A DNA stretch of 46,079 bases from Stenotrophomonas maltophilia (GTDB lineage: Bacteria; Pseudomonadota; Gammaproteobacteria; Xanthomonadales; Xanthomonadaceae): positions 1-46,079 of the forward strand of contig DGIP01000114.1 in NCBI GenBank assembly GCA_002386405.1. The letters are read 5' to 3'. Each line of letters begins with the position of its first letter. Position 1 is the first letter of the stretch. Below the pieces are notes generated by a model. The model searched no databases and had not been told where the DNA came from. It saw only the letters and a program-made list of their open reading frames with translations. Shown here one piece after another: positions 36,343 to 44,585 of the stretch. A program made the translations under genes and the position numbers.

Positions 36343-36356
36343 TGCAAAAAGTTGCA
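36343..36356. promoter_or_regulatory. TGCAA-N4-TTGCA element (site 3)
   Basis: A perfect copy of the site 2 motif, 100 bases before the chaperone ATG. A possible -10 (TATTCT, 36380-36385) lies downstream. The whole gap 36183-36456 contains no gene; GCAGCA and TGCTGC (36244-36263) form another inverted repeat in it. Confidence 0.65.
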
Positions 36357-36456
36357 TGTAGCGACAGGAGGCGGCTGCCTATTCTTCGCCCTCGATTCGA
36401 GACGGTTATGACAACCGGCTTTCGTGATCGACCCGTCAATAACAGGAGTCCCTTCG

Positions 36457-37218
36457 ATGAAGCGTCTGATGACCGCGCTCGCGGTAGCTATGAGCTTGGC
36501 GATGTCGGCATCGCCTCATTCGGCACAGGCCGCCGCACCCAACATCCACGTGGGCGCGATGTATGAATATGCAGAGCCGGGCAAGGGCGCGCTGCTCAAG
36601 CGGGTGCGCAACACCGGTGATGCCACGGCGTTTGTCCGCGTGCAGATCAGCGAAGTGCGCTACGCCGCGGACGGCACCCACCAGGAGATCCCGGTGGACA
36701 CGTCGGGCACCGGTGCCGCCGCCGGGCTGATCGCCAGCCCGTCGCGGATGATCGTGCCGGCACAGGGCCAGCAGGCCACGCGCCTGCTGGTGCAGGGCGA
36801 CCGCGGCGTTGAACGCTATTACCGCGTGCGCTTCGTGCCGGTGCTGCCGCAGTCCGAAGACGAGTTCGCGCTGACCGATGCGCAGCGTGATGACTACCGG
36901 AAAGAGCTGTCGGCCGGCGTCAACGTGCTCACCGGCTACGGCGTGTTCGTGATCGTGCATCCCGACCAGGCCCGCTACGACGTGCAGACCGAAACGCAGG
37001 ACGCCTACGTGCAGCTGCGCAACGCCGGCAACACCACCGTGGTACTCGACGACATCCGCCAGTGCAGTGCGCAGGACAAGGCGGCCAAGTGCTCGCCGTC
37101 GCGCAAGGTGCACCTGCTGCCCGAGCGCACCGAGCGCTTCACGCGCAGTGCCGAGCACCTGCACCGCTTCCAGATCGTTGAGGGGGACACCCGCAAGGAT
37201 GTCCTGCTCAACCCCTAG
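36457..37218 (+). CDS. CS1/CFA-I-type fimbrial chaperone
   Basis: 253 residues from the ATG at 36457 (CAGGAG upstream). Signal peptide about 1-25. Two Ig-like domains in the alternate chaperone-usher family: the first has GALLKRVRNTGDATAFVRVQI and ASPSRMIVPAQGQQATRLLV, where the G1 strand and basic residues hold pilin subunits; the second starts near VLTGYGVFVIVHP. It should carry pilin subunits through the periplasm to the usher. First gene of a five-gene operon in the same order as CFA/I. Confidence 0.93.
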   Translation: MKRLMTALAVAMSLAMSASPHSAQAAAPNIHVGAMYEYAEPGKGALLKRVRNTGDATAFVRVQISEVRYAADGTHQEIPVDTSGTGAAAGLIASPSRMIVPAQGQQATRLLVQGDRGVERYYRVRFVPVLPQSEDEFALTDAQRDDYRKELSAGVNVLTGYGVFVIVHPDQARYDVQTETQDAYVQLRNAGNTTVVLDDIRQCSAQDKAAKCSPSRKVHLLPERTERFTRSAEHLHRFQIVEGDTRKDVLLNP

Positions 37219-37286
37219 GTTCCGCCCGGAACCGCCGTCCCGTCGCCGGACTCCAGGCGACACCTTCCCTTTGGAGTTGTAAACCC

Positions 37287-37787
37287 ATGAACCTCAAGAC
37301 CACCGTCCTGGCCGCCGCGGCTGCCCTCATCCTGACCCCGGCCGCCGCCATGGCCGCCACCGAGCAGTTCCCGGTCCAGGTGACTGTTGAAGCCACCGTG
37401 CCGTCGGCCACCGGCCTGCAGATTTCGCCGGTCGGCGACTGGGCTGGCCAGACCCAGAACATGCGCTGGAACATCGCGACCCAGCGCCTGGATCCGATCC
37501 AGCAGCAGGTCGACATGAAGAGCGGCCTGGGCGCCATCAACGCGTACCTGACCACCGAAGCCATGCTGACCAGCGCCGGCAACGCCATCGAGCTGACCGT
37601 GGCCGTCGCCGGCCAGGACCTGCAGGTTGGCGCCGCCAACGCGGTGGAAGTGGCCACCCCGACCGAAGCCGCGGCCAGCAAGCGCGCTGCGGTTGCCATC
37701 ACCGCCGCTGCGCCGACTGGCGAGAGCTACGTGCATGGCACCTACCAGGGCAACGTTTTCATGATGTTTGAAAGCGGCACCCCGTAA
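37287..37787 (+). CDS. CS1-type fimbrial major pilin
   Basis: 166 residues. Signal peptide about 1-23 (MAA-TEQF region). The mature N-terminus TEQFPVQVTVEATVPS is a donor strand of the type found in CfaB/CooA, followed by a single Ig-like pilin domain, ending YVHGTYQGNVFMMFESGTP, with the C-terminal beta-strand pattern of this family. No cysteine, as in CS1-type pilins. A terminator-like hairpin follows before the usher gene. Confidence 0.93.
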   Translation: MNLKTTVLAAAAALILTPAAAMAATEQFPVQVTVEATVPSATGLQISPVGDWAGQTQNMRWNIATQRLDPIQQQVDMKSGLGAINAYLTTEAMLTSAGNAIELTVAVAGQDLQVGAANAVEVATPTEAAASKRAAVAITAAAPTGESYVHGTYQGNVFMMFESGTP

Positions 37788-37835
37788 TTCCGCGCGACCG
37801 CGCATGCATCACCCCGGCGGCTGCGGCTGCCACGG

Positions 37836-37863
37836 GAGGGGCGCACCCGCGCCCCTCTTTCTT
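37836..37863 (+). terminator. Intra-operon hairpin between pilin and usher genes
   Basis: GAGGGGCGC and GCGCCCCTC form a perfect 9-bp stem around ACCC, followed by TTTCTT. Only 18 bases remain before the usher start, so it probably attenuates downstream transcription or protects the pilin mRNA. Confidence 0.8.
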
Positions 37864-37880
37864 GCACACAGGAATTGGCC

Positions 37881-40427
37881 ATGTCACCGCGTCTGCTTCC
37901 CCTCGCCACCGCCGTCATGCTCTATTGCAGTGCTGCAGCAGTGCAGGCTGCGCCTGCGGCGCTGGAAAGCCTCACCCTGCTCGACCAGGCGGGGGGCCTG
38001 CCCGATGACTTCCGTGACCACTTCTTCGACGTACCCCTGGTGGTACGTGTCGAACGCGATGGCCAGTACCTAGGCGACGCCCGGGCGCTGCTGACCCGCG
38101 AAAATACCTTGTCGCTGTTGGAATTCACCGACAGCCACGACAGCACCGAACCGGCCGCCGAACGCGAGCGCTGGTTGAAAGCGCTGGCAACGCCACGCCC
38201 GCTCGGTGCGTGCGAGCAGGCCTGTACCGATGGCCTGGTGCGGCTGCATTACAGCCTGGAGAGCTCGCTGCTCTCCCTTGCCACCGAAGCGGGTGGCCGC
38301 GCGGCGGAGCAGGTTCGCCACCTTGCGCTGCCCGAGGGCGGCAGCCGTGGCCTGATCCTTCGCCACCAGCTCAACGCCTATGCTGGCGAGGGTGTGGACG
38401 CCGCCGGCCGCTACGCCGTTGACGCGCAGGGCAGCCTGGGGCAGTGGACGCTGGTGGGCAACTACCAGGTGGACCGCAGTGGCGACGACGAAAGTGCGCT
38501 GCGCCATTCGGTGCAGAGCCTGTACGCGCAGCGCGAGTTCCGCGACAACTTCCTGCGCGTGGGCTACTTCCTGCCCAACTTCCAGGGCGTCACCCGCCAG
38601 CCGCGTGCGCCCGGGTCGCTCAGCCACACCACCGTGGGCATGATGGCCGGCTCATCGGACAGCCTGGCCATCGATTCCCGTGCACCCAGCCTGTACCCGG
38701 TGTACGTGACCGCCAACCGCGAGGGCACCGTGGAGGTGTTCCGCGACGGCAGCCTGATCCTGACCCAGCCCTTGCAGCCGGGCCTGCAGGAACTCGACAC
38801 CCGCCGCCTGCCGGGCGGCATCTACGAGGTCGAACTGCGGGTCATCGAGGACGGGCGTGAAAGCTCCCGCGAAACCACCGTCATCCACAAGCCCGGCAAC
38901 TGGCGCGACCCGAGCCGCCGCTGGCGCTACAGCGCGTTCGCCGGTGTGCAGCACAGCCTGCTGGACAGCCTGGAGGACCCGAACGCCGGCGCGTTCGCCG
39001 CGGGCGGCATCGTCAACTATCTGGCCCATCCGCGCGCGATCGTCGGCCTGTCTGCCCAGCACCTGGACGGCGAGAATGCCTTCGCCGGTTCGCTGGATTG
39101 GCAGATCAACGACCGCGCCAACCTCTACACCAACGCCTACAGCGGCGACCACGGCAGTGGCGTGGACCTTCAGGGCATGTGGCGCTACGGCAAGGGCACC
39201 GTGATTGCCTCGCACAACCGCAGCTGGCAGGAACGTCGCCGTCCCGGCGATGATGCCTACCCGCCACCGCCGCCGGGCGTGGAGGCGCCGCAGACCCGCT
39301 CGGGCTGGCTGCAGACCAGCGCCCTGAGCGTGAACCATCGCGTGGGCGACAGCAGCCACATGGCCGCGCGCGTGTCGCATCACAGCGGCACCAGCAATGG
39401 CGTGGGCCTGGATCTGTCGTTCAGCCGTCGCCAGACCCTGTTCGGCAGCGATGCCACCTGGCGCGCGGCGGTGTTCGACCGCCCCGCCAGCATCAGCAGC
39501 GGCACGCGGCGCAACCGTGGGGTCGACTTCACCCTCAACATCGCGCTCGGCCAGGAGGGGCGCCGCTACACCGGCAGCCTCGGCAGTCGCACCGCTACCA
39601 ATGGCGGGCGCAGCCTGTACGCCAGCGCGGGCGCCCAGCAGAGCTTTGAAGAGGGCCTGCTGCGCAGTGTCGCAGGCCAGGCCACGCTGGACAGCGAGGG
39701 GCTGGGTCTGAGCACGAACGCGCAGTTCGAGCATCCTGCACTGCGCGGTGACGTGCATGCGCAGCGCTCGTCGCTGGGCGGGTCGCTCAGTGGCGGCCTG
39801 AACCTGGAAAGCACCATGGCCATCGGCGGCGGCAAGCTCGCGATCGCCGGTGCGGGCCAGGTCAGCAGCGTCGATACCGGCATGATCGTGGACGTGAGCT
39901 CGGAGCTGCCCGATGTGGAGCTGCGCGCGCATGACAGCCGCGGCGGTTCGTACGTGCTGCACCCGGGTCGCAACTTCCTGCCGGTCACGGCCTATCGCAC
40001 GGGTGCGTTGCAGATCGATTTCCACGGGCGCGCCGCACCGGCGGCGAGCATCCAGCCGGCCACCTTGGACTATCACCTCAACAAGGGTGGTGTGGCGTAC
40101 GGCAAGGTGGAAGTGCTCAGCACCTTCACCGTGATGGGCCATCTCAAGGATGCTGCCGGACAGCCGCTGGCCGGCGCCCACGTGATCAATCACGCCGGGC
40201 GCAGCGTCGCCGAGGCGGATGGCTTCTTCGCACTGGAAATGAGTGCGAAGACCCCGGCGCTGGAAGTTCGCCACCCGAAGGTGTCCGGTTGCAGCTTCGC
40301 GCTCGACGGCACCACCACCCGCCCCGAAGGCGACACCTGGCTGGCCGGCATCCTTCAATGCCCGCCGTCCAACCTGACCCACATGTCGTCCGATGCATCT
40401 GCGTCCGCGGCAGGAGCAATGCCATGA
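37881..40427 (+). CDS. CS1/CFA-I-type outer-membrane usher
   Basis: 848 residues from the ATG at 37881 (AGGAATTG upstream). Signal peptide about 1-24. The N-terminal periplasmic domain (about 25-150), a long beta-barrel with GxxxxR-type strands (for example LRHSVQSLYAQREFRDNFLRVG), a plug-like insertion and a C-terminal carboxypeptidase-like domain (AGQPLAGAHVINHAGRSVAEADGFF) are visible. It receives chaperone-subunit complexes and secretes the fibre. Its last 4 bases overlap the first adhesin gene. Confidence 0.93.
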   Translation: MSPRLLPLATAVMLYCSAAAVQAAPAALESLTLLDQAGGLPDDFRDHFFDVPLVVRVERDGQYLGDARALLTRENTLSLLEFTDSHDSTEPAAERERWLKALATPRPLGACEQACTDGLVRLHYSLESSLLSLATEAGGRAAEQVRHLALPEGGSRGLILRHQLNAYAGEGVDAAGRYAVDAQGSLGQWTLVGNYQVDRSGDDESALRHSVQSLYAQREFRDNFLRVGYFLPNFQGVTRQPRAPGSLSHTTVGMMAGSSDSLAIDSRAPSLYPVYVTANREGTVEVFRDGSLILTQPLQPGLQELDTRRLPGGIYEVELRVIEDGRESSRETTVIHKPGNWRDPSRRWRYSAFAGVQHSLLDSLEDPNAGAFAAGGIVNYLAHPRAIVGLSAQHLDGENAFAGSLDWQINDRANLYTNAYSGDHGSGVDLQGMWRYGKGTVIASHNRSWQERRRPGDDAYPPPPPGVEAPQTRSGWLQTSALSVNHRVGDSSHMAARVSHHSGTSNGVGLDLSFSRRQTLFGSDATWRAAVFDRPASISSGTRRNRGVDFTLNIALGQEGRRYTGSLGSRTATNGGRSLYASAGAQQSFEEGLLRSVAGQATLDSEGLGLSTNAQFEHPALRGDVHAQRSSLGGSLSGGLNLESTMAIGGGKLAIAGAGQVSSVDTGMIVDVSSELPDVELRAHDSRGGSYVLHPGRNFLPVTAYRTGALQIDFHGRAAPAASIQPATLDYHLNKGGVAYGKVEVLSTFTVMGHLKDAAGQPLAGAHVINHAGRSVAEADGFFALEMSAKTPALEVRHPKVSGCSFALDGTTTRPEGDTWLAGILQCPPSNLTHMSSDASASAAGAMP

Positions 40428-41641
40428 TCACCGCCATGATTCTCAAGCGCGTGCCGTGCACGGTGCGCAGCGCCTTGTGCGCGCTTGGGCTGCTGACCGT
40501 TACCAACGGCGCACATGCAGCCGAGATGCTGATTACCGCCGAGTTCCGTCCTTCCGCGCTGGAGCCCAACAAGAATACGTTCACCAACACTACGCCTCGT
40601 GGCAGCTACTGCCAGTGGATGTCGAGCTATTGCGATCTTCTGAGCGCGTACGTAGTCGATCTTCCGGTAAACATTGTGTCCAAGACCTACGTCAAGGGCA
40701 CCAATCATCGCAAGCGGTTGTACTTCGGCCTTCCCGGTGCACGGCGTGTTATCGCAACCAACGAAAGTGGCGTCGCCATCGAGGTGGACGTCGCGATCAG
40801 TTCGCTCTCCGGGCAGCTCTCACCTGGGGGAACATCCAATCCCGCATTCACCCAGTATCCGCAGGGCGGTTGCACGTACGCGGCGACGGCGGGACATGAG
40901 GTTTGGACGCGCTTTGGTTGGAACGTGCGCGATCCAAACGCGCCCTCGCCATGCCACTCCGTGGGCAATGGAGGCGGCACCGGGTTCACTCAAGTGTATT
41001 CCTCGCAGTACCTGGGACTGGGGCTGAAGGTGACCACGCCGTCGCCGCAGGGAATGAGCAACGGGATCTATCGCGGGCAGATGCAGTACACGATTGGAGG
41101 CGCCGGCGCGGATATCGACCTGGGCGATGACGTGAAGATGACGGATGATGTCGTCGTGATGAACTTTGAGTTCCGGGTGGAGCATGACTTCAAGGTTGAG
41201 CGTGCGCCCGGTACGGACACCCTCGTGCTGCAGCCGACCAACGGTTGGGGCGACTGGGTGGATCACGGTAGGCCGCCTTCGTCGCTGCGCCAGGAGCTTC
41301 CCTTCCTGATGACCAGCTCCGGCGACTTCAGCGTGCGCCTGGAATGCGGCCAGCAGGTCGGCGAGCGCTGCGCGATGCGTACCGATAGCGGGGAAGCGGC
41401 TGAGCTTGACGTATCCCTGACCATACCGGGCCTTTACGACCAGCAGTCCGCTGCGCCAGTAGTGGACTATCCGCTGACCGCGGGCGGCCTGCCGCGTAGC
41501 TTTCAAGTCAGGGAGTACATGCAGAGCCGGTCGTCCCGACTGGGCTTCTCCGTGAGAGGCGAGCCGTTGCAGCGAATGCTTGAGCTGCCGGGAAGTTATT
41601 GGCGTGGCGATGTCACGGTGATCTTCGACGCTGCCCTGTAG
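40424..41641 (+). CDS. CfaE/CblD-like tip adhesin, copy 1
   Basis: 405 residues, ATG overlapping the usher stop (ATGA). Signal peptide about 1-32. The N-terminal adhesin domain (about 33-200) has several cysteines (SYCQWMSSYC, GGCTYAA) and should contact the receptor. The C-terminal pilin-like domain (about 205-405) has QGMSNGIYRGQMQYTIGG, VLQPTNGWGDWVDHG, LRQELPFLMTSSGDFSVRLEC and GDVTVIFDA. It resembles CfaE/CooD minor subunits that cap CS1-type fibres. It is paralogous to the next gene. Confidence 0.88.
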   Translation: MITAMILKRVPCTVRSALCALGLLTVTNGAHAAEMLITAEFRPSALEPNKNTFTNTTPRGSYCQWMSSYCDLLSAYVVDLPVNIVSKTYVKGTNHRKRLYFGLPGARRVIATNESGVAIEVDVAISSLSGQLSPGGTSNPAFTQYPQGGCTYAATAGHEVWTRFGWNVRDPNAPSPCHSVGNGGGTGFTQVYSSQYLGLGLKVTTPSPQGMSNGIYRGQMQYTIGGAGADIDLGDDVKMTDDVVVMNFEFRVEHDFKVERAPGTDTLVLQPTNGWGDWVDHGRPPSSLRQELPFLMTSSGDFSVRLECGQQVGERCAMRTDSGEAAELDVSLTIPGLYDQQSAAPVVDYPLTAGGLPRSFQVREYMQSRSSRLGFSVRGEPLQRMLELPGSYWRGDVTVIFDAAL

Positions 41642-41655
41642 TTCTAAACTCATTC

Positions 41656-41681
41656 AGGCGTACCCTGTAAGGGGTGCGCCT
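41656..41681 (+). other. Stem-loop between the two adhesin genes
   Basis: AGGCGTACCC and GGGTGCGCCT pair with one G-T wobble around 6 bases. There is no T tract. It lies 17 bases before the second adhesin ATG and may influence mRNA stability or coupling. Confidence 0.5.
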
Positions 41682-41698
41682 GCTGCTGGAGCACTGCC

Positions 41699-42937
41699 AT
41701 GACCACTGAAGTTCTTTCAAGTGCCGCACCGCGCTGGCTCCGCCAGGCACTGTGCACGCTGGCGCTGCTGATCGGAGCAGGTGGCGCGCACGGGGCCGAC
41801 ATCTACATCACGGCCGAGTTCAAACCGAGCACCCTGAACCCGGACAAGCGCGATTTCGTCAACACGACGCCTTGGTCAGGGGTGTGCAACAGCACGCATC
41901 TGCAGGAATGCATTGACAGGGGCTGGTGGAGCATCGATACCGGAATCCGAGGGATAAAGCACGCCGTCCGTGAGGACAACTACGGTCCGAACGGGTTCTA
42001 TATCGGCATGCCGCCAGCACGCACGGTGAGTGTCACGTCAGACGACGGCGCCCATACGTTCGAACTTCAATTCAACATCATCGGTACAGCCATGCGACTG
42101 TGGGACCGGCAGTTGGATGGACGCCCGGAGCCGGCACCAAACACCTCGGCAGACAATTGCAACTTCGGCCTGACCAACCGGAACGCCAACACATACAGCA
42201 TCATGCGCATGATGCTGCGCCGCGACGGTGGGGAAGGGACGGTTGCGTGCGCGCTGCACTGGGTGGACACCAACAACTACGAGATGAACGAGTTCGACTT
42301 CACTTACAAGCTGACCACCCCTCAGCCACTGGGCATGCCAAGCGGCGTGTATCGGGGAATGACGTCGTTCCGCGTGGGCGGCACCGGCGAGGGAGGCGAC
42401 TTCGACCTGGGAAACGGCATGGTGCTGGAGGACAATGTGGTGAACGTCCACTTCGAGCTGGACGTGCATCATCCTTTTGAACTGGAGCTTCCGCCGGGAA
42501 GTGATCGTGCCGTGCTCGCGCCGACGGGCGGCTGGACGCAGTGGAGCGACCACGGCATCGTGCCGAAGACGCTTGAGCGGGAACTTCCGTTCACGGTCAG
42601 CAGCTCCGGCCAGTTCAGTGTATCGCTGCAGTGCCAGTACCCGTTATCCGATGGCCGATGCGCGATCCGCAACATGACCCAGATTGCGGACGATGCGCCA
42701 TTGGACATCCAGCTGACGCTGCCCGGTTTCCGTGTGGCGGCCACCGGTGAGGACGCGGTGGAACTACCGCTGACCACGACGATGGCGCCGCCGATCTTTA
42801 CCACGCAGTCGCTGGTGCTCCGTCGGCCGTCGCGGCTTCACTTCGCGGTCAATGGGGGGGCGGTCAACACGATGCTGGACCACCCTGGCAGTCACTATCG
42901 CGGTGACGTGACCGTGATCTTCGATGCGGATCCTTGA
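41699..42937 (+). CDS. CfaE/CblD-like tip adhesin, copy 2
   Basis: 412 residues. Signal peptide about 1-33. The opening ADIYITAEFKPSTLNPDKRDFVNTTP closely parallels copy 1. After this the N-terminal domain diverges strongly; the C-terminal pilin-like domain is again similar (LGMPSGVYRGMTSFRVGG, VLAPTGGWTQWSDHG, LERELPFTVSSSGQFSVSLQC, GDVTVIFDA). A second tip subunit with different binding specificity is the likely role. Most CFA/I-type operons encode one adhesin. Confidence 0.85.
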   Translation: MTTEVLSSAAPRWLRQALCTLALLIGAGGAHGADIYITAEFKPSTLNPDKRDFVNTTPWSGVCNSTHLQECIDRGWWSIDTGIRGIKHAVREDNYGPNGFYIGMPPARTVSVTSDDGAHTFELQFNIIGTAMRLWDRQLDGRPEPAPNTSADNCNFGLTNRNANTYSIMRMMLRRDGGEGTVACALHWVDTNNYEMNEFDFTYKLTTPQPLGMPSGVYRGMTSFRVGGTGEGGDFDLGNGMVLEDNVVNVHFELDVHHPFELELPPGSDRAVLAPTGGWTQWSDHGIVPKTLERELPFTVSSSGQFSVSLQCQYPLSDGRCAIRNMTQIADDAPLDIQLTLPGFRVAATGEDAVELPLTTTMAPPIFTTQSLVLRRPSRLHFAVNGGAVNTMLDHPGSHYRGDVTVIFDADP

Positions 42938-42952
42938 CGCATCCGCGATGCG
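42938..42952 (+). other. Short hairpin after the pilus operon
   Basis: CGCATC, CGC, GATGCG, immediately after the last adhesin stop. No T tract. The stretch 42953-43106 has no gene and presumably carries the promoter of the glutamine-rich gene; TTGACG is seen at 43012-43017. Confidence 0.4.
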
Positions 42953-43106
42953 ACAACAGCGTGACGATGCAGGCGTCCAGTTCTGAACTGTTTACGTACA
43001 TGCGTGTTGCGTTGACGCACGGGCTTTGCACCGCACACGGCGGTAACGCGGCGATGCCTAGTGTTGGCTCACCGGCATCGCTTTCGACGCCGTCTACCGG
43101 AGAAGC

Positions 43107-43277
43107 ATGATGGGCAACCAACAGAATCCGCAGCAGGGCCAGCAGAATCCGCAGCAGGGCCAGCAGAACCAGCAGAACCAGAAAGACCAGCAGCGCCAGG
43201 GCCAGCAGCAACAGCAGGACCAGAACCAGAAGGGCGAGCGCAACCAGCAGGGCGGCCAGCAGGAAGAAGAAGAATAA
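43107..43277 (+). CDS. Small glutamine-rich low-complexity protein
   Basis: 56 residues: 27 Gln, then mostly Asn, Gly, Glu and Lys, with no hydrophobic core. It opens MMGNQQNPQQGQQNPQQGQQ and ends GGQQEEEE. GGAGA lies 4 bases before the first ATG and 7 before the second (43110), so the second may be used. The nucleotide sequence is a CAG/AAC/GGC-rich repeat. It has its own terminator (43303-43334). An intrinsically disordered, hydrophilin-like protein is likely; function unknown. Confidence 0.7.
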   Translation: MMGNQQNPQQGQQNPQQGQQNQQNQKDQQRQGQQQQQDQNQKGERNQQGGQQEEEE

Positions 43278-43302
43278 GCTGCTGCACAAACGGAATGATG
43301 GG

Positions 43303-43334
43303 AGTCCGGCCTTTTGGCCGGACTTTCTGTTTGT
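43303..43334 (+). terminator. Terminator after the glutamine-rich gene
   Basis: AGTCCGGCC and GGCCGGACT, a 9-bp stem with loop TTTT, followed by TTCTGTTTGTT. 25 bases beyond the stop. Confidence 0.9.
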
Positions 43335-43336
43335 TG

Positions 43337-43420
43337 GGTCACGACCAACGGTCGTGACCTACCGGTGCAGGGAAGGACAAGCGGTCGGGAGTTACCGTCG
43401 CGGGGAAGGACCAGCGGTCG
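43337..43420. repeat. Tandem REP-derived array with 33-bp period
   Basis: A perfect SMAG-like palindrome (43337-43359, GGTCACGACC, AAC, GGTCGTGACC, reverse GTAG at 43359-43362) continues into two 33-base units (43355-43387, 43388-43420). Both units end CGGTCG and share GGGAAGGAC-AGCGGTCG. A degenerate further part runs to about 43436. Confidence 0.7.
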
Positions 43421-43452
43421 TGTGACCGTTGCGGAGTGTTCACGAGGCAAGT

Positions 43453-43471
43453 GATACCCATTCTCATTTGC
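43453..43471 (-). promoter_or_regulatory. Fur-box-like site before the esterase gene
   Basis: On the minus strand GCAAATGAGAATGGGTATC matches the 19-base Fur consensus at 14 of 19 positions, including AATGAGAAT. It overlaps the -35 region (GTGATA, 43451-43456) and spacer of a plausible promoter with -10 TACACT (43474-43479), so repression by iron-loaded Fur is likely. Confidence 0.65.
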
Positions 43472-43503
43472 GGTACACTGGGATGATCGCCTTGCCCTGA
43501 GTC

Positions 43504-44493
43504 GTGCCTGCCGTGCTTTCCAGTCTGATTGCTGTTCTCTCCCCATGGTTGCGCAACGTTGGTGCTGCTGCGGCACTGGGCGTGGTCGCGATGGCGCCGG
43601 CGGCCGCCCAGCAACGCAACCCGTTGCAGAAGGTCGGCGAGACCGTGCTGGACCAGCCAACGCAGGGCTATCGCTTCGAACGTTTCGTGATTGAAAGCGG
43701 CGAGCCCGCACGCCGCTGGCGCGTGAACATCGGCATACCCACGCGCCAGGCCAGCGCGCCGGCGCCGGTGCTGTACATGCTGGATGGCAACGCAGCGGCC
43801 ATGGTGTTCGACCAGGCCTTGCTGAGCGACCTGGCCGCACATGCTGCGCCGGTGCTGGTGTTCATCGGCTACGACAACGACCTGCGCATCGATTCGGCCG
43901 CGCGCACGCTCGACTACACCGCCTGGGTGGACACCGCCGACGATGAGAACGGCACCTCGCAGTCCAGTGGTGGAGGCGCCGAGGCGTTCCTCGAGGTGAT
44001 CCAGCAGCAGATCAAGCCCGAGGTGGAGCGCCGTGCCCACGTGGACACGACGCAGCAGGCGCTCTGGGGACATTCGCTGGGCGGGTTGTTCGTGCTCAGC
44101 ACGCTTTACACCCAGCCGAGCGCCTTCCAGCAGTACGTGAGCGCCAGCCCTTCGTTGTGGTGGAGCCAGGGCGCGCCGCAGGGCGCGATGGAGCAGGGCT
44201 TCATCGCCCATCCCTCGCCGGCGAAGGTGTGGCTGATGCTTGGCGGTGACGAACGCAGCGGCAACCGCGGCGTGCGCGACATGAGCAACCCGCGCGTGGT
44301 CGCGCACCTGCGCCGCATCGCGGGCGCCACGCCCGATGCCGCGCATGCGCTGAGCGGGCGCCTGGCGGATGTGCCGGGCGTGCAGGTCACCTACCGCGAA
44401 TTTCCCGGACTGGGCCACGGCCCGATGCTGCCGGCATCGCTGAAAGCCACGTTGGCTGCGCTGTATGGCGTGGCCGACAAGAGCGCCGATTGA
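43504..44493 (+). CDS. Exported IroE/Fes-type alpha/beta hydrolase
   Basis: 329 residues from a GTG start (a second GTG at 43513 is possible); no clear ribosome site. Signal peptide or anchor about 1-36. An alpha/beta-hydrolase core has the strand PVLYMLDGNAA, nucleophile elbow GHSLGG and C-terminal GLGHGPML with the catalytic His. This pattern fits the esterase family of IroE/Fes that hydrolyses siderophores. The Fur-box-like promoter supports an iron-acquisition role. The actual substrate is unproven. Confidence 0.85.
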   Translation: MPAVLSSLIAVLSPWLRNVGAAAALGVVAMAPAAAQQRNPLQKVGETVLDQPTQGYRFERFVIESGEPARRWRVNIGIPTRQASAPAPVLYMLDGNAAAMVFDQALLSDLAAHAAPVLVFIGYDNDLRIDSAARTLDYTAWVDTADDENGTSQSSGGGAEAFLEVIQQQIKPEVERRAHVDTTQQALWGHSLGGLFVLSTLYTQPSAFQQYVSASPSLWWSQGAPQGAMEQGFIAHPSPAKVWLMLGGDERSGNRGVRDMSNPRVVAHLRRIAGATPDAAHALSGRLADVPGVQVTYREFPGLGHGPMLPASLKATLAALYGVADKSAD

Positions 44494-44585
44494 CTTTTCC
44501 CTTACCCAGGCTGCGCCGATCCGGCCCTGCCAAGGCAACCCTTGTGACACGCGCCGCTGGCGCGCCCCTACAGAAGGAGTCTGCT

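Noticed and set aside
43107..43277. CRISPR-like or tandem-repeat array
   Set aside because: The repeats are short codon repeats within a frame with start, stop and ribosome site; there are no spacers.
42864..43289. 141-codon leucine-rich frame that looks like a membrane protein
   Set aside because: The Leu/Val/Phe runs are the antisense reading of the CAG-rich repeat in the glutamine-rich gene, not real membrane helices.
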